A DNA stretch of 32,010 nucleotides from a virus, in IMG/VR virus record IMGVR_UViG_3300042691_007754, positions 1 through 32,010 of that record. One strand, written 5' to 3'. The position numbers were made by a program, and so were the translations under genes. Numbering within the stretch: the stretch's first letter is position 1; each line of letters starts with the position of its first letter. Below are positions 1 to 7,586 of the stretch, piece by piece. The notes beneath the pieces are model-generated. The model saw only the letters and a program-made list of their open reading frames with translations. It was not told the DNA's origin and made no database searches.

Positions 1-1
1 A

Positions 2-880
2 CTCACCACCACCTATGCAGGTGAATTAGCTGGTGAAATCGTAGCAAAGGCACTCTTGTCAAACGTATCTGCACAGTACGTGACAATGAAGCCTAACGTA
101 CCTTACAAATCAGTAGTACGTAAAATTGATGACACTGTAACATTTGCCGCAGGCACTTGTGATTTCACGCCAACAGGCACAATCACTTTGACTGAGCGCA
201 TTTTGACTCTTGAAGAGTTCCAAGTTCAACGCCAAATCTGCAAGAAGGACTTCTTCATTGACTGGACAACTGCCGATGTAATGAGCGGTCGTGTAAACAC
301 CCAAATCCAAGACGCTATCATTGGTCGCTTGGTTGGTGGTATTGCTGCTGCTAACGAGACCATCATGTGGTCAGGTGTTAACGCAACTGCAGGTCAATAC
401 GATGGTTTCGAAACTTTGATTAAGGCAGGTGGTTCAGGTGCTGTATCTGCAGGTTCAGGCGCATTGAGCGATACTAACATCATCGCGACCATTTGGGATG
501 TAATCAACACTGCTCCTGCCGCTGTAAAAGGTGCTGCTGAAAAGCCTGCAATTTACATGGGACAGGCTGCATGGGAAGCTTACATGCAAGCGCAAATTGC
601 TGCCGGCAATGGATGGTATTTGACAGGTGGACCAGAGGTTAGCCGTCGTTTCGTAGGAATGTACGAAATCTACGTTTGCCCGGGTATGACTGCAAACAAC
701 ATCATCTTCGCACAGCCAAGCAACTTGATGCTCGGTACATGGCAAGAGAACCAAATGAACGAAGTGTTCATCTTGGACATGCAGAACTTGGATGGTTCAC
801 AGAACGTTCGTTACGGTGCTCGTTTCTACATCGGAGCGCAGATTGCAGTTGCTGAAGACATCACCTACTGGGGAGCATAA
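2..880 (+). CDS. Major capsid protein (5'-truncated by window edge)
   Basis: Forms the icosahedral shell of the virion. The frame is open from the first bases of the window, so the gene is cut at its 5' end. A TTG at 56 is only an internal Leu codon, because the reading TTTYAGELAGEIVAKALLS upstream of it is typical of the start of the mature capsid protein in Bacteroidota siphophages. Other recognisable segments are KPNVPYKSVVRKI, a Cys-containing CDFTPTGTITLTERIL, FQVQRQICKKDF and NATAGQYDGFETL, all in the order I know from this capsid family. About 292 codons are visible. A terminator follows, as expected for a very highly expressed gene. The scaffold gene at the right end of the window should lie just upstream in the intact genome. 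Family assignment comes from recalled sequence resemblance, not from a search. Confidence 0.85.
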   Translation, partial: LTTTYAGELAGEIVAKALLSNVSAQYVTMKPNVPYKSVVRKIDDTVTFAAGTCDFTPTGTITLTERILTLEEFQVQRQICKKDFFIDWTTADVMSGRVNTQIQDAIIGRLVGGIAAANETIMWSGVNATAGQYDGFETLIKAGGSGAVSAGSGALSDTNIIATIWDVINTAPAAVKGAAEKPAIYMGQAAWEAYMQAQIAAGNGWYLTGGPEVSRRFVGMYEIYVCPGMTANNIIFAQPSNLMLGTWQENQMNEVFILDMQNLDGSQNVRYGARFYIGAQIAVAEDITYWGA

Positions 881-895
881 TCTTTAAAAAATAAC

Positions 896-917
896 GGGGG
901 TGTAAAAGCCCCCTTTT
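896..917 (+). terminator. Rho-independent terminator after capsid gene
   Basis: GGGGG at 896-900 pairs with CCCCC at 909-913 (plus a T-G wobble), followed by TTTT at 914-917. It lies 15 bases after the capsid stop codon and probably limits read-through, so that capsid mRNA exceeds downstream mRNA. Confidence 0.75.
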
Positions 918-942
918 ATATAACTAATTAAAAATCAACACT

Positions 943-1500
943 ATGGCTTGTGAGTTGACTACGGGCTTCACATTAGGGTGCCTCGAAGGTATCGGTGGGG
1001 TCAAAGAGGTTCTTATTGCTAACTACGCAGACTTTGAAACAGGTATTACCTATGGTGGTACTGATGGCGAAGTGGATGGATTGCCAGGCACTGCCCTTGC
1101 GCCTGTAATAATCTATCGTTACGTTCCATTCCGCAATAGCGGTTCTTACATTGAGACAGTAAACAAAAACTTGGAAACAGGTACTTTGTTTTTCTCTCAA
1201 GAAGTTGGATGGACTTTCGGTAAATTGAACCAAGAAATGCGCAACGAATTTTTGAACGTAGCAAAGGCAAAGATGATTGTGTTTGTTCGTACCAATGATG
1301 ACCAAATCTTGTTGGTTGGTGCAGGCGAAGGCTCGCAGCTGACCGCAGGTACTGTTCAATCGGGTGCGCAAAAGGCAGATTTGATGGGTTACCAAGTGAC
1401 TACGATTGCAGAAGAACTTTCTCCTGCTGTACACCTTGAGCCATTCACTACTGTGCCTTTCGATAACTTTCCTGGCATTCAGGTAAGCCCTGCTTACTAA
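943..1500 (+). CDS. Putative tail tube / virion structural protein
   Basis: A 185-residue protein directly after the capsid gene and bounded by terminators on both sides, as expected for an abundantly made virion subunit. It starts MACELTTGFTLGCLEGIGG, followed by GGVKEVLIANYADF. A segment reading ETGTLFFSQEVGWTF lies in the middle and a beta-rich half ends in DLMGYQVTTIAEELSPA. This layout (a short Cys-rich MAC start, an IGG(V/L)K motif, TGTLFF..., then GAG...LTAGT...GA...L.GY..T) matches proteins annotated as tail tube in some Bacteroidota phages, and the tube is the next most abundant virion protein after capsid. There is no catalytic motif. The function is inferred from this resemblance and position; a capsid decoration protein is the main alternative. 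Confidence 0.5.
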   Translation: MACELTTGFTLGCLEGIGGVKEVLIANYADFETGITYGGTDGEVDGLPGTALAPVIIYRYVPFRNSGSYIETVNKNLETGTLFFSQEVGWTFGKLNQEMRNEFLNVAKAKMIVFVRTNDDQILLVGAGEGSQLTAGTVQSGAQKADLMGYQVTTIAEELSPAVHLEPFTTVPFDNFPGIQVSPAY

Positions 1501-1532
1501 GAATTGTTTTCCGTTGTGTTCTTGTTGTATTA

Positions 1533-1563
1533 AAGGGGGCAGGTTTACACTTGCCCCTTTTTA
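1533..1563 (+). terminator. Rho-independent terminator after putative tail tube gene
   Basis: An AAAGGGGGCA arm at 1533-1542 pairs with TGCCCCTTTTT at 1552-1562, with a loop of about ten bases and a T tract. Together with the stem at 896-917 it isolates the 943-1500 gene between two terminators. Confidence 0.7.
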
Positions 1564-1573
1564 AATAAAGTCA

Positions 1574-1963
1574 ATGATCTATCTTCAAACAAATACACCA
1601 GACCAACAAGTGTTCTTATCACTTGACGAAGCACGGCAATACTTTGCTACAGCCTTCACGAACTATCTTATAATCTTAACGCACGAAGAGAACAGCACTA
1701 CGGGCAATGACCTTGCACAGGTTGCGGTCATCGTTAATGAAAACGTGCGCATAACGGAACTTGAAATTACAACGGTTGGCCTTACATTAGCAGGGCGTTA
1801 CAGGTATGAAGTATATGGACAAAATTCTAATAGCAATACTGACCCGACAAGCGGTCTTGTTATTGGTTTGTGCCAGCGTGGATATGCTGTATTAAATCAG
1901 AATACAACGTGGTTTGATGTGCCTGTAGTAACCATACCAAATGACATCATCTATGAACCATAA
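1574..1963 (+). CDS. Unknown small virion-associated protein
   Basis: A 129-residue protein of unknown function between the putative tail tube and portal genes. The sequence alternates short hydrophobic and polar stretches typical of a beta-sandwich (VAVIVNENVRITELEI, GRYRYEVYGQNS) and has no signal peptide, membrane segment or catalytic motif. The ATG at 1574 follows a terminator by about ten bases. The 3' end overlaps the portal start by 23 bases, which suggests translational coupling with the portal gene. It is likely a minor head or tail component by position only. Confidence 0.7.
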   Translation: MIYLQTNTPDQQVFLSLDEARQYFATAFTNYLIILTHEENSTTGNDLAQVAVIVNENVRITELEITTVGLTLAGRYRYEVYGQNSNSNTDPTSGLVIGLCQRGYAVLNQNTTWFDVPVVTIPNDIIYEP

Positions 1964-3881
1964 TGAATCGAATATAGTATCATTGAAGCTTAGCGAGTAT
2001 GTTGCTAAGTCAGATGCGGAAAAAGTAGACCGCAAAGGTTGGGTAAACTACGGAGATGCAAATGACTTTCCACAATACCTGCGCGACCTTGCGCATGAAT
2101 CACCCGTACATGGTAGCTTAGTTGTTGCCATTGGTGACATGATAGCTGGAAAGGGAATTCAATCGGAGCAATACCAAGCAGAACTCGATGCACTTAAAAT
2201 TGATAGCCTAACCTATGCCTGTGCGCATGACTTGAAGTTGTTTGGTGGTTTTTATATCGAAGTAATTTGGAGCAATGACCGCACGATGATATCAAAGCTA
2301 AACGCAATACCATTTGAAGAATGCCGCATTGCGGTGAATCAGGATGACGATAGCGAGATAGGAATCTTCCATAGCTACGATTGGAGCAACACACGAAAGA
2401 AACGCAACACGCCTGAGTTCATTCCCAAGTATAACTACTTGACACGCGAACAAGAGCCACGCCAAATTTATTGGTGCTTCACTTACACCGGTTCGGATGT
2501 GTACCCACGCCCCGACTACTGGAGTGCGATCAACTACATTGAGTTAGACAAGCAGATTTCAATCTTCCATATCAACCAAATTTCGAACGGTCTTTTCCCA
2601 TCGACCATCATTAACTTCTACAATGGGCAGGCAACGCCAGAGCAGAAGCAGCAGATGATGATGGATTGGGAAAACAAGATGAGTGGCGCACGTAACGCAG
2701 GTAAGGTGGTCATGTTCTTCAATGAGCGCGATCAACCTAAGACTGAGGTTACACCATTCCCTGTAAACGATGCGGACAAGCAGTATCAATTAATGAACGA
2801 TACGGCAACGCAGAAGATTATTACTGCGCATCGCGTTACTACGCCACTTCTTTTTGGTATTCGTGAAAACACAGGATTTGGTAGCAATAAGGATGAGATG
2901 GCTACAGGTCTTGAGATATTCAACAACCAAGTGATTGAGCCATATCAGGCAAAGATTAATTATAGCCTTGAGGAACTACTAAGCAATCAAATGCCGGGTG
3001 TGACCTTTGAGATTATACCAAACACACCACTTGCAGTTCAGCAGGCAGAAGTGATTGCGGATACAACAGGTGGAACAACAGCCGATGTCGCTGCAACAGC
3101 CCTGAATGGTGCGCAGATTACATCGCTCGTTGACATCGTGATGCAAAGTGCTGCAGGTGCTGTGCCTGTGTCGAGCGCAAAAGCAATCGTGCAAGCTGCA
3201 TTCCCAACGCTACCTGCTGCAACGGTTGACGCAATCTTTGCTGATGTGGTTAGCGGTTCGCTGCAACCACAGGAAGTCATCATGAATGACGAAAAAAAAA
3301 AAGATGATAGCACGGTAGGTGATGCCCTTATAGCATTAGGCGAAGACTGGAAAGAAGAGTGGTTGCTTATTGATGCCTACAACGCAGATGAAGAAATCGA
3401 ACATGAATTTGCAGTGCGCACAGGAGCGGCACGACCTGCGGCAAAGAGCGAACAAGACGCGATTATCGATGGCAAATACTTTATTACACGTTATGTGTAC
3501 GCAGGTAGTTTTACCCATGATAATATGCGCCCATTCTGCAAAAAGATGGTGGAAGCAGGTAAGCTTTACCGCAAAGAAGATATTGTAGCTATGGAAAACG
3601 TAGCTGTCAATCCCGGATGGGGCCCTAATGGTGCGAACACATACGACATTTGGTTCTACAAAGGCGGTGGTAACTGCCGACACTTTTGGGAAAAGCGTGT
3701 GTATGTAGATGCAAAAGGCGCAAAGATTAATCCTAACGACCCCGATGCAAAGAGAATAGCTGTTGCACTTGCTGAACGTATGGGCTATAAGGTGCGAAAC
3801 AATTCACTTGTTGCAAAGCTTCCTGAGGACATGCCCTATAACGGCTTTCTACCAACCAATCCTATTTACGGCAATCAATAA
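1941..3881 (+). CDS. Portal protein fused to MuF/SPP1-gp7-like C-terminal domain
   Basis: The portal is the dodecameric ring at the head vertex through which DNA enters and leaves. Residues about 1-450 are the portal domain, with recognisable stretches GWVNYGDANDFPQYLRDL, AIGDMIAGKGI, KQISIFHINQISNGLFPS and TPLLFGIRENTGFGSNKDEM (the last is a conserved portal segment). A linker with three Lys codons on an A11 run (3292-3302) leads to a second domain at about residues 470-640. This contains MRPFCKKMVEAGKLYRKEDI and a GGGNCRHFW motif, resembling the Cys/His ends of minor head (MuF, SPP1 gp7) proteins. The ATG at 1953 is an alternative start, and an in-frame ATG at 3282 could initiate the C-terminal domain alone. 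Portal assignment is firm; the second domain's role is inferred. Confidence 0.8.
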   Translation: MTSSMNHNESNIVSLKLSEYVAKSDAEKVDRKGWVNYGDANDFPQYLRDLAHESPVHGSLVVAIGDMIAGKGIQSEQYQAELDALKIDSLTYACAHDLKLFGGFYIEVIWSNDRTMISKLNAIPFEECRIAVNQDDDSEIGIFHSYDWSNTRKKRNTPEFIPKYNYLTREQEPRQIYWCFTYTGSDVYPRPDYWSAINYIELDKQISIFHINQISNGLFPSTIINFYNGQATPEQKQQMMMDWENKMSGARNAGKVVMFFNERDQPKTEVTPFPVNDADKQYQLMNDTATQKIITAHRVTTPLLFGIRENTGFGSNKDEMATGLEIFNNQVIEPYQAKINYSLEELLSNQMPGVTFEIIPNTPLAVQQAEVIADTTGGTTADVAATALNGAQITSLVDIVMQSAAGAVPVSSAKAIVQAAFPTLPAATVDAIFADVVSGSLQPQEVIMNDEKKKDDSTVGDALIALGEDWKEEWLLIDAYNADEEIEHEFAVRTGAARPAAKSEQDAIIDGKYFITRYVYAGSFTHDNMRPFCKKMVEAGKLYRKEDIVAMENVAVNPGWGPNGANTYDIWFYKGGGNCRHFWEKRVYVDAKGAKINPNDPDAKRIAVALAERMGYKVRNNSLVAKLPEDMPYNGFLPTNPIYGNQ

Positions 3882-3889
3882 TTACAACT

Positions 3890-4459
3890 ATGGCAGAGGT
3901 ACTACTAATATCAGAGAACTATATCAAGAAATACACCACCGTGAATGGTAGTGTTGACCCTAACTTGCTATATCCTTCCGTGTATTTGGCGCAGGATAAA
4001 TGGCTGCTTCCCTTTTTGGGAACTAATCTGCTGAACAAGATTAAGGATGATGTAGCCAACAACACGATTGCTGGCAACTATCAAGTATTACTTGAGGATT
4101 ACATTCAAAAGTGTTTGCTATGGTGGGTGATGGTGGATGTAACGCCTAACCTGTGCTATCGCATGGACAACGGCACGCTCGTGCAACGCCAAAGCGAAGA
4201 CACTATACCGGTTTCGGATGTGGTGATGAAGGACATGATAGATCGCGCAAGGCAGAATGCAGAACACTACACCACATTGCTTGTCGATTACCTGTGCGCT
4301 AACTCAAGTTTGTTCCCTGAATACTCCACAAGCACTTGGCCTGAGCGTTCACCACGCACGGATGTAACCAACACGCTAAACTACCAGTTCAGCACCGGCA
4401 ACACGGCAACATCTTTTCGTCCGACCTACTCTCGTAACATCATTAATCGTATACCATGA
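3890..4459 (+). CDS. Putative head-tail adaptor (DUF6712-like)
   Basis: A 189-residue protein placed directly after the portal. In tailed phages this slot normally encodes the adaptor that docks on the portal after packaging. The sequence is largely helical: it begins MAEVLLISENYIKKYTTVNG, continues NLLYPSVYLAQDKWLLPFLG and LLEDYIQKCLLWWVMVDVTP, and ends in a disordered Ser/Thr/Arg-rich tail. The N-terminal LISE..IKKYT / ILG..L pattern resembles the DUF6712 family of Bacteroidota phages; that match is from memory. The stop overlaps the next start as ATGA. Confidence 0.55.
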   Translation: MAEVLLISENYIKKYTTVNGSVDPNLLYPSVYLAQDKWLLPFLGTNLLNKIKDDVANNTIAGNYQVLLEDYIQKCLLWWVMVDVTPNLCYRMDNGTLVQRQSEDTIPVSDVVMKDMIDRARQNAEHYTTLLVDYLCANSSLFPEYSTSTWPERSPRTDVTNTLNYQFSTGNTATSFRPTYSRNIINRIP

Positions 4460-4578
4460 GTGATAAGAAGACCTTGAAACAAGATTACACTGAACGTTTG
4501 CGCAAATATGAGCGCGAGCTTCAACTAAAACTAAGAGCCAATGGCAAACAAGAAGGAACAACCACAGCAAAAAAGTAA
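4456..4578 (+). CDS. Small charged protein, 40 aa
   Basis: A short ORF of 40 residues, rich in Lys, Arg, Glu and Gln (MSDKKTLKQDYTERLRKYER...), that probably forms one helix. Its start overlaps the previous stop as ATGA and its 3' end overlaps the next gene by 38 bases, a spacing typical of coupled genes in this cluster. The function is unknown. Confidence 0.5.
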   Translation: MSDKKTLKQDYTERLRKYERELQLKLRANGKQEGTTTAKK

Positions 4579-4951
4579 CAAGTTAAAGTCACTGCGCTAT
4601 AAGTTGCAGCTGCTCGATGGCTTGTGGTCAATACCACTTGCCTTCTTAGTGTTTGCACTATCAGGCACTGTGTCCGTTGCCTATTTCAATGACGCAATCA
4701 TTAGCACCGAATACATCCAGTATATCGTGCTTGCTGCACTCGTCATGGTCTTTGCCAACTTCGTGGTTTTTTTGGGCATCAGGTTCAATTTTCGGGCATT
4801 GCAACGCACGATATACGACAAAGAAGTTAAGTATGAAATAAACACCTATCTAACGACATGGCAAAAGGTTGTCTTATACCTGCTCTTATATGCTTTCTAC
4901 TTTGCTGCATACCTTTATATTCTGCACTTGCTGATGACGGTTACTGCGTAA
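4541..4951 (+). CDS. Putative holin-like membrane protein
   Basis: A 136-residue integral membrane protein with a basic N-terminus (MANKKEQPQQKSNKLKSLRYK) and three hydrophobic segments, around residues 29-48, 60-82 and 107-133, with short charged loops. It lies immediately upstream of, and overlaps by 94 bases, the secreted peptidoglycan hydrolase gene, the position usually taken by a holin. Three membrane helices fit a class I-like topology. No holin family motif is recognised, so the role is inferred from topology and context. Confidence 0.55.
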   Translation: MANKKEQPQQKSNKLKSLRYKLQLLDGLWSIPLAFLVFALSGTVSVAYFNDAIISTEYIQYIVLAALVMVFANFVVFLGIRFNFRALQRTIYDKEVKYEINTYLTTWQKVVLYLLLYAFYFAAYLYILHLLMTVTA

Positions 4952-5433
4952 GGGCAACAGCAGCGTCATTCGTAGGCGTAAGGGAAAAGGGTGGCAACAA
5001 CATGGGCTTTAATGACAAGGCTCTTCTTGTGCTTATGAAGCAGCAAGGTTGGAAGCCCGGCTATGCATGGTGCAGCTTTTTCGTTATGGCTATGCTTGAC
5101 GAGTGCGGCATACCTCACACCATCACAGGTTGGTCACCGACCGCATACAACCGCAATGATGTCATTTACACGGATGGTAAATTCGTGAAGTCGTTTAGCG
5201 ATGGTGATGCACTGGTGATGACATTAAGTTACAATTCATTTAAGGGAAAGAGATACAAGGGTATTGGTCACACCGGCATCGTGGACAAGGTGGCTAAGTA
5301 TTCAGTGCGCACCATTGAGGGCAACACTAATGACCAGGGGATGCGCGATAGCCGCACACGCGATGGAGTGTATTACAAGATTCGTCCACTATCTAAAAAC
5401 TTACACATAACACGATGGAAGAAAACAAGCTAA
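4858..5433 (+). CDS. Secreted CHAP-like endolysin (cysteine peptidase/amidase)
   Basis: Cuts peptidoglycan in the periplasm during lysis. Residues 1-25 form a signal peptide with a long hydrophobic core, ending near SALA-DDG. The catalytic domain shows AWCSFFV with the candidate nucleophile Cys72, IGHTGIVDKV with His138, and TIEGNTND at about 152-158 supplying the third acidic or amide residue; this is the CHAP/NlpC-like arrangement. At 191 residues it is a single-domain enzyme without a separate wall-binding module. It overlaps the holin-like gene upstream and the spanin-like gene downstream (19 bases), completing a lysis cassette. The signal peptide suggests host Sec export rather than holin-dependent release, in which case the membrane protein may act as a pinholin or timer. 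Confidence 0.75.
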   Translation: MAKGCLIPALICFLLCCIPLYSALADDGYCVRATAASFVGVREKGGNNMGFNDKALLVLMKQQGWKPGYAWCSFFVMAMLDECGIPHTITGWSPTAYNRNDVIYTDGKFVKSFSDGDALVMTLSYNSFKGKRYKGIGHTGIVDKVAKYSVRTIEGNTNDQGMRDSRTRDGVYYKIRPLSKNLHITRWKKTS

Positions 5434-5831
5434 GAAACACTGTGCTAATCGCAGCGGTTGCAGCGGTTGTGCTAATCATGATTATTGTTGGTGTTAAATC
5501 CTGCAACGAGAACGAAGACCCTGCGGTTGACAGGCTCAGGTCTATCAATGATTCACTCTATGATGTGATTGAGCAGAACAATCAAAAGACCGATTCACTT
5601 TTCATCAAGATTGATTCACTCAATATCCATCAAGACACCATCATCCAGAATCAGCAAATAACAAATGAAATTTACCGCAATGAAACTTACAACATTCTTT
5701 CTTCTACTCCTTCTAATGCCAACGCTCAGTTTCGGGCAACGCTCAAAAAGTCGGATAGCCTACTCAAAGCAGGATTTTACACCAGAACTTACAACCTACG
5801 ATCTGCAACTTTTCAATCTCAATTACAATAG
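5415..5831 (+). CDS. Putative inner-membrane spanin-like protein
   Basis: A 138-residue protein with a single N-terminal membrane helix (residues 9-27) followed by a charged, coiled-coil-like stretch (RLRSINDSLYDVIEQNNQKT) repeating SLxxxIDSLN motifs. This is the layout of an i-spanin (Rz-like), which links inner and outer membranes at the last step of lysis. Its 3' end overlaps the next gene by 167 bases in another frame, recalling Rz/Rz1 nesting. A Cys at residue 30 just after the membrane helix could also make it a lipoprotein-like anchor. The function is inferred from topology and position after the endolysin. Confidence 0.5.
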   Translation: MEENKLRNTVLIAAVAAVVLIMIIVGVKSCNENEDPAVDRLRSINDSLYDVIEQNNQKTDSLFIKIDSLNIHQDTIIQNQQITNEIYRNETYNILSSTPSNANAQFRATLKKSDSLLKAGFYTRTYNLRSATFQSQLQ

Positions 5832-6120
5832 CATGATGTATTGGTACGGCACGGCTATGGAAATCGATAGCTTGTACCAACTTGAGCGGTTAAAAACCAC
5901 ATACTACGCTAAAATAACAGGCATTCAGGCGCAGAGTTATGAAACACTTGCTGAAATCTACGCTAACAAGCAGGCTATTGAAAAGGCTATTGCGACTGAG
6001 AAGGACAACGAAATAAAGGAATTGAAAAAGAAAAATAGGCGGTTAATAATTACTAACACAGCACTCACTTTAGGTATCACAGCGGTAGCAGTTTCTACTA
6101 TATATTTTACAATCTTTTAG
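5665..6120 (+). CDS. Exported coiled-coil protein with C-terminal membrane helix, spanin-like partner
   Basis: The start at 5665 or, more likely, the ATG at 5680 gives a clear signal peptide (MKLTTFFLLLLLMPTLSFG). There is no lipobox Cys after it. The middle is helical and charged (TAMEIDSLYQLERLKTTYYAK, then EIYANKQAIEKAIATEKD), and residues about 126-151 form a hydrophobic C-terminal helix (LIITNTALTLGITAVAVSTI). The overall order of signal peptide, periplasmic coiled coil and C-terminal membrane anchor resembles a one-component spanin without the lipid attachment. It overlaps the preceding spanin-like gene in a different frame. The assignment to lysis is inferred. Confidence 0.45.
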   Translation: MKFTAMKLTTFFLLLLLMPTLSFGQRSKSRIAYSKQDFTPELTTYDLQLFNLNYNSMMYWYGTAMEIDSLYQLERLKTTYYAKITGIQAQSYETLAEIYANKQAIEKAIATEKDNEIKELKKKNRRLIITNTALTLGITAVAVSTIYFTIF

Positions 6121-6122
6121 TC

Positions 6123-6449
6123 ATGGATTTTCAACCGAGGGATTTAATCACAATTATTGGTGGAGCGGTGTCACTCACTGGCTTGTACTACGCACTTAAG
6201 CGAGATGTGGTCAAAGTATCAAGTGCATTAGGCAAAGTCGAATCATATCACAAAAGAGAAGTTACTATGCTATCCGATTCAATCAAAGACACAAAGGATG
6301 AGTTTAACACCAAACTCAACACCATGAAAGAAGAACAAAACAAAGCCATTGATAAGCTTGAAAAAAAGATTGATGTGATTGCGTCACAAAACTTGACCAT
6401 TAGCACCAATCTTGCGGAGTTAGCCGGGTATATCCGTGGCAATAAATAA
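6123..6449 (+). CDS. XhlA/haemolysin-like membrane coiled-coil protein
   Basis: A 108-residue protein with one N-terminal hydrophobic segment (residues 8-25, LITIIGGAVSLTGLYYAL) followed by an amphipathic coiled coil (LSDSIKDTKDEFNTKLNTMK and beyond). The architecture resembles XhlA-type phage proteins that act with holins, although the membrane segment is N-terminal here. It lies two bases after the previous stop, inside the lysis block, with an A/C-rich leader and no Shine-Dalgarno sequence. Confidence 0.45.
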   Translation: MDFQPRDLITIIGGAVSLTGLYYALKRDVVKVSSALGKVESYHKREVTMLSDSIKDTKDEFNTKLNTMKEEQNKAIDKLEKKIDVIASQNLTISTNLAELAGYIRGNK

Positions 6450-6455
6450 CACAAC

Positions 6456-7496
6456 ATGCAAGGTCAACATGCGGAAATCTACAAAGAGATACATGCAGGA
6501 ACAGGAACAATAGCAGAGCGCATCCGTGCGGCTATGGTGAAGCATGGCATCACAATGCAATACAGGTCATTTGAGCGATTGTATTATAGTTGGCGCAAGT
6601 ATCATAAACTAAAGGCAGAACAGCCTGTTAAAACGCAGCCTAAAGGCAATCTATCCAAGCTATCTGCTGACCTTAATCAGTTCAATAGTCTTCTCGCAGA
6701 GTTAGCACCTGAAACGAGCAACCCACTCGACCTTCCACCATCACAGGAAAGCGACTACAAACCATTCAAACTACCGACCAACCACAATGACATTCTGCTC
6801 TTGTCGGATATTCACGTGCCGTACCATAACATTCAGGCACTAACACTTGCGCTGAAGTATGGATTGGAGCATGAGGTGAATACCATTCTGCTCAATGGTG
6901 ACATCATAGACTTCTATGCTATCAGCAGATTTGAAAAAGACCCACGCAAAAGAAATTTCGGGCATGAGGTACTAATGACAAGGCAGTTTCTTGCAACCCT
7001 GCGCAAGCTATTCCCTAATGCCGCGATCTATTACAAGTGTGGCAATCACGATGTGCGCTATGACCACTACATCATGCGCAATGCGCCCGACCTGTTAGGT
7101 ATGGATGAGTTCAACTTTGAATCATTGATGAAGCTTGACGAGTTAAACATCACATTCATTCCCGACAAGCAGATAATCCATGCCGGCAACTTAACCATTT
7201 TGCACGGGCATGAACTGGGCGCATCCGTATTCAGTCCTGTCAACATCGCACGAGGTTTGTTCTTGCGTGCAAAATCGGATGCATTGTGCGGTCACCATCA
7301 CCAGGCGAGCGAACACAGCGAACCGAACATCAAAGGAAAGCTTACAACTTGTTGGAGTGTGGCGTGCCTGTGCGAATTGCATCCTGACTACATGCCCATC
7401 AACAAGCATCACCACGGGTTTGCGCACGTGCGTGTGATGGATAGTGGCGAGTTTGAAGTAAGCAACTACCGCATAGTAAACGGGAAGATTCGTTAA
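6456..7496 (+). CDS. Calcineurin-like metallophosphoesterase with N-terminal helical domain
   Basis: A two-metal phosphohydrolase. The catalytic set is complete and in order: DIH at 118-120, GDIID at 148-152, GNHD at 196-199, HGHE at 250-253 and GHHH at 279-282. The N-terminal 50 residues (EIYKEIHAGTGTIAERIRAA...) look like a helix-turn-helix or adaptor domain, followed by a Gln/Pro/Ser-rich linker to residue 110. The substrate cannot be told from sequence; phage members of this superfamily act on nucleotides, nucleic-acid ends or phosphoproteins. It is the last gene of this rightward operon and is followed by a two-way terminator. Confidence 0.8.
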   Translation: MQGQHAEIYKEIHAGTGTIAERIRAAMVKHGITMQYRSFERLYYSWRKYHKLKAEQPVKTQPKGNLSKLSADLNQFNSLLAELAPETSNPLDLPPSQESDYKPFKLPTNHNDILLLSDIHVPYHNIQALTLALKYGLEHEVNTILLNGDIIDFYAISRFEKDPRKRNFGHEVLMTRQFLATLRKLFPNAAIYYKCGNHDVRYDHYIMRNAPDLLGMDEFNFESLMKLDELNITFIPDKQIIHAGNLTILHGHELGASVFSPVNIARGLFLRAKSDALCGHHHQASEHSEPNIKGKLTTCWSVACLCELHPDYMPINKHHHGFAHVRVMDSGEFEVSNYRIVNGKIR

Positions 7497-7502
7497 AGAA
7501 AA

Positions 7503-7524
7503 AGCCCCCAACGTTTTGAGGGCT
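7503..7524. terminator. Bidirectional terminator between convergent operons
   Basis: AGCCC at 7503-7507 pairs with GGGCT at 7520-7524, and CAA at 7509-7511 pairs with TTG at 7516-7518, around a CGTT loop with one internal mismatch. On the minus strand the stem is followed by TTTTTCTTT, so it is strongest for leftward transcripts; it also sits just after the stop of the rightward phosphoesterase gene. Confidence 0.65.
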
Positions 7525-7575
7525 TGTTCAATCAATAACGAAAAACAACGAATGTGTTTAATCACATAACCGTTG

Positions 7576-7583
7576 CAAATATA
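7576..7583 (-). promoter_or_regulatory. Isolated leftward TATATTTG (-7 box) near operon junction
   Basis: The minus strand reads TATATTTG, a perfect match to the Bacteroidota -7 element TAnnTTTG, just beyond the last early gene. No TTTG lies at the expected distance upstream. A transcript from here would reach the terminator at 7503-7524 after about 70 bases. Confidence 0.25.
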
Positions 7584-7586
7584 GAA

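Noticed and set aside
973-1434. 153-codon minus-strand frame under the putative tail tube gene
   Set aside because: Antisense to a convincing structural gene; Cys/His-rich shadow composition.
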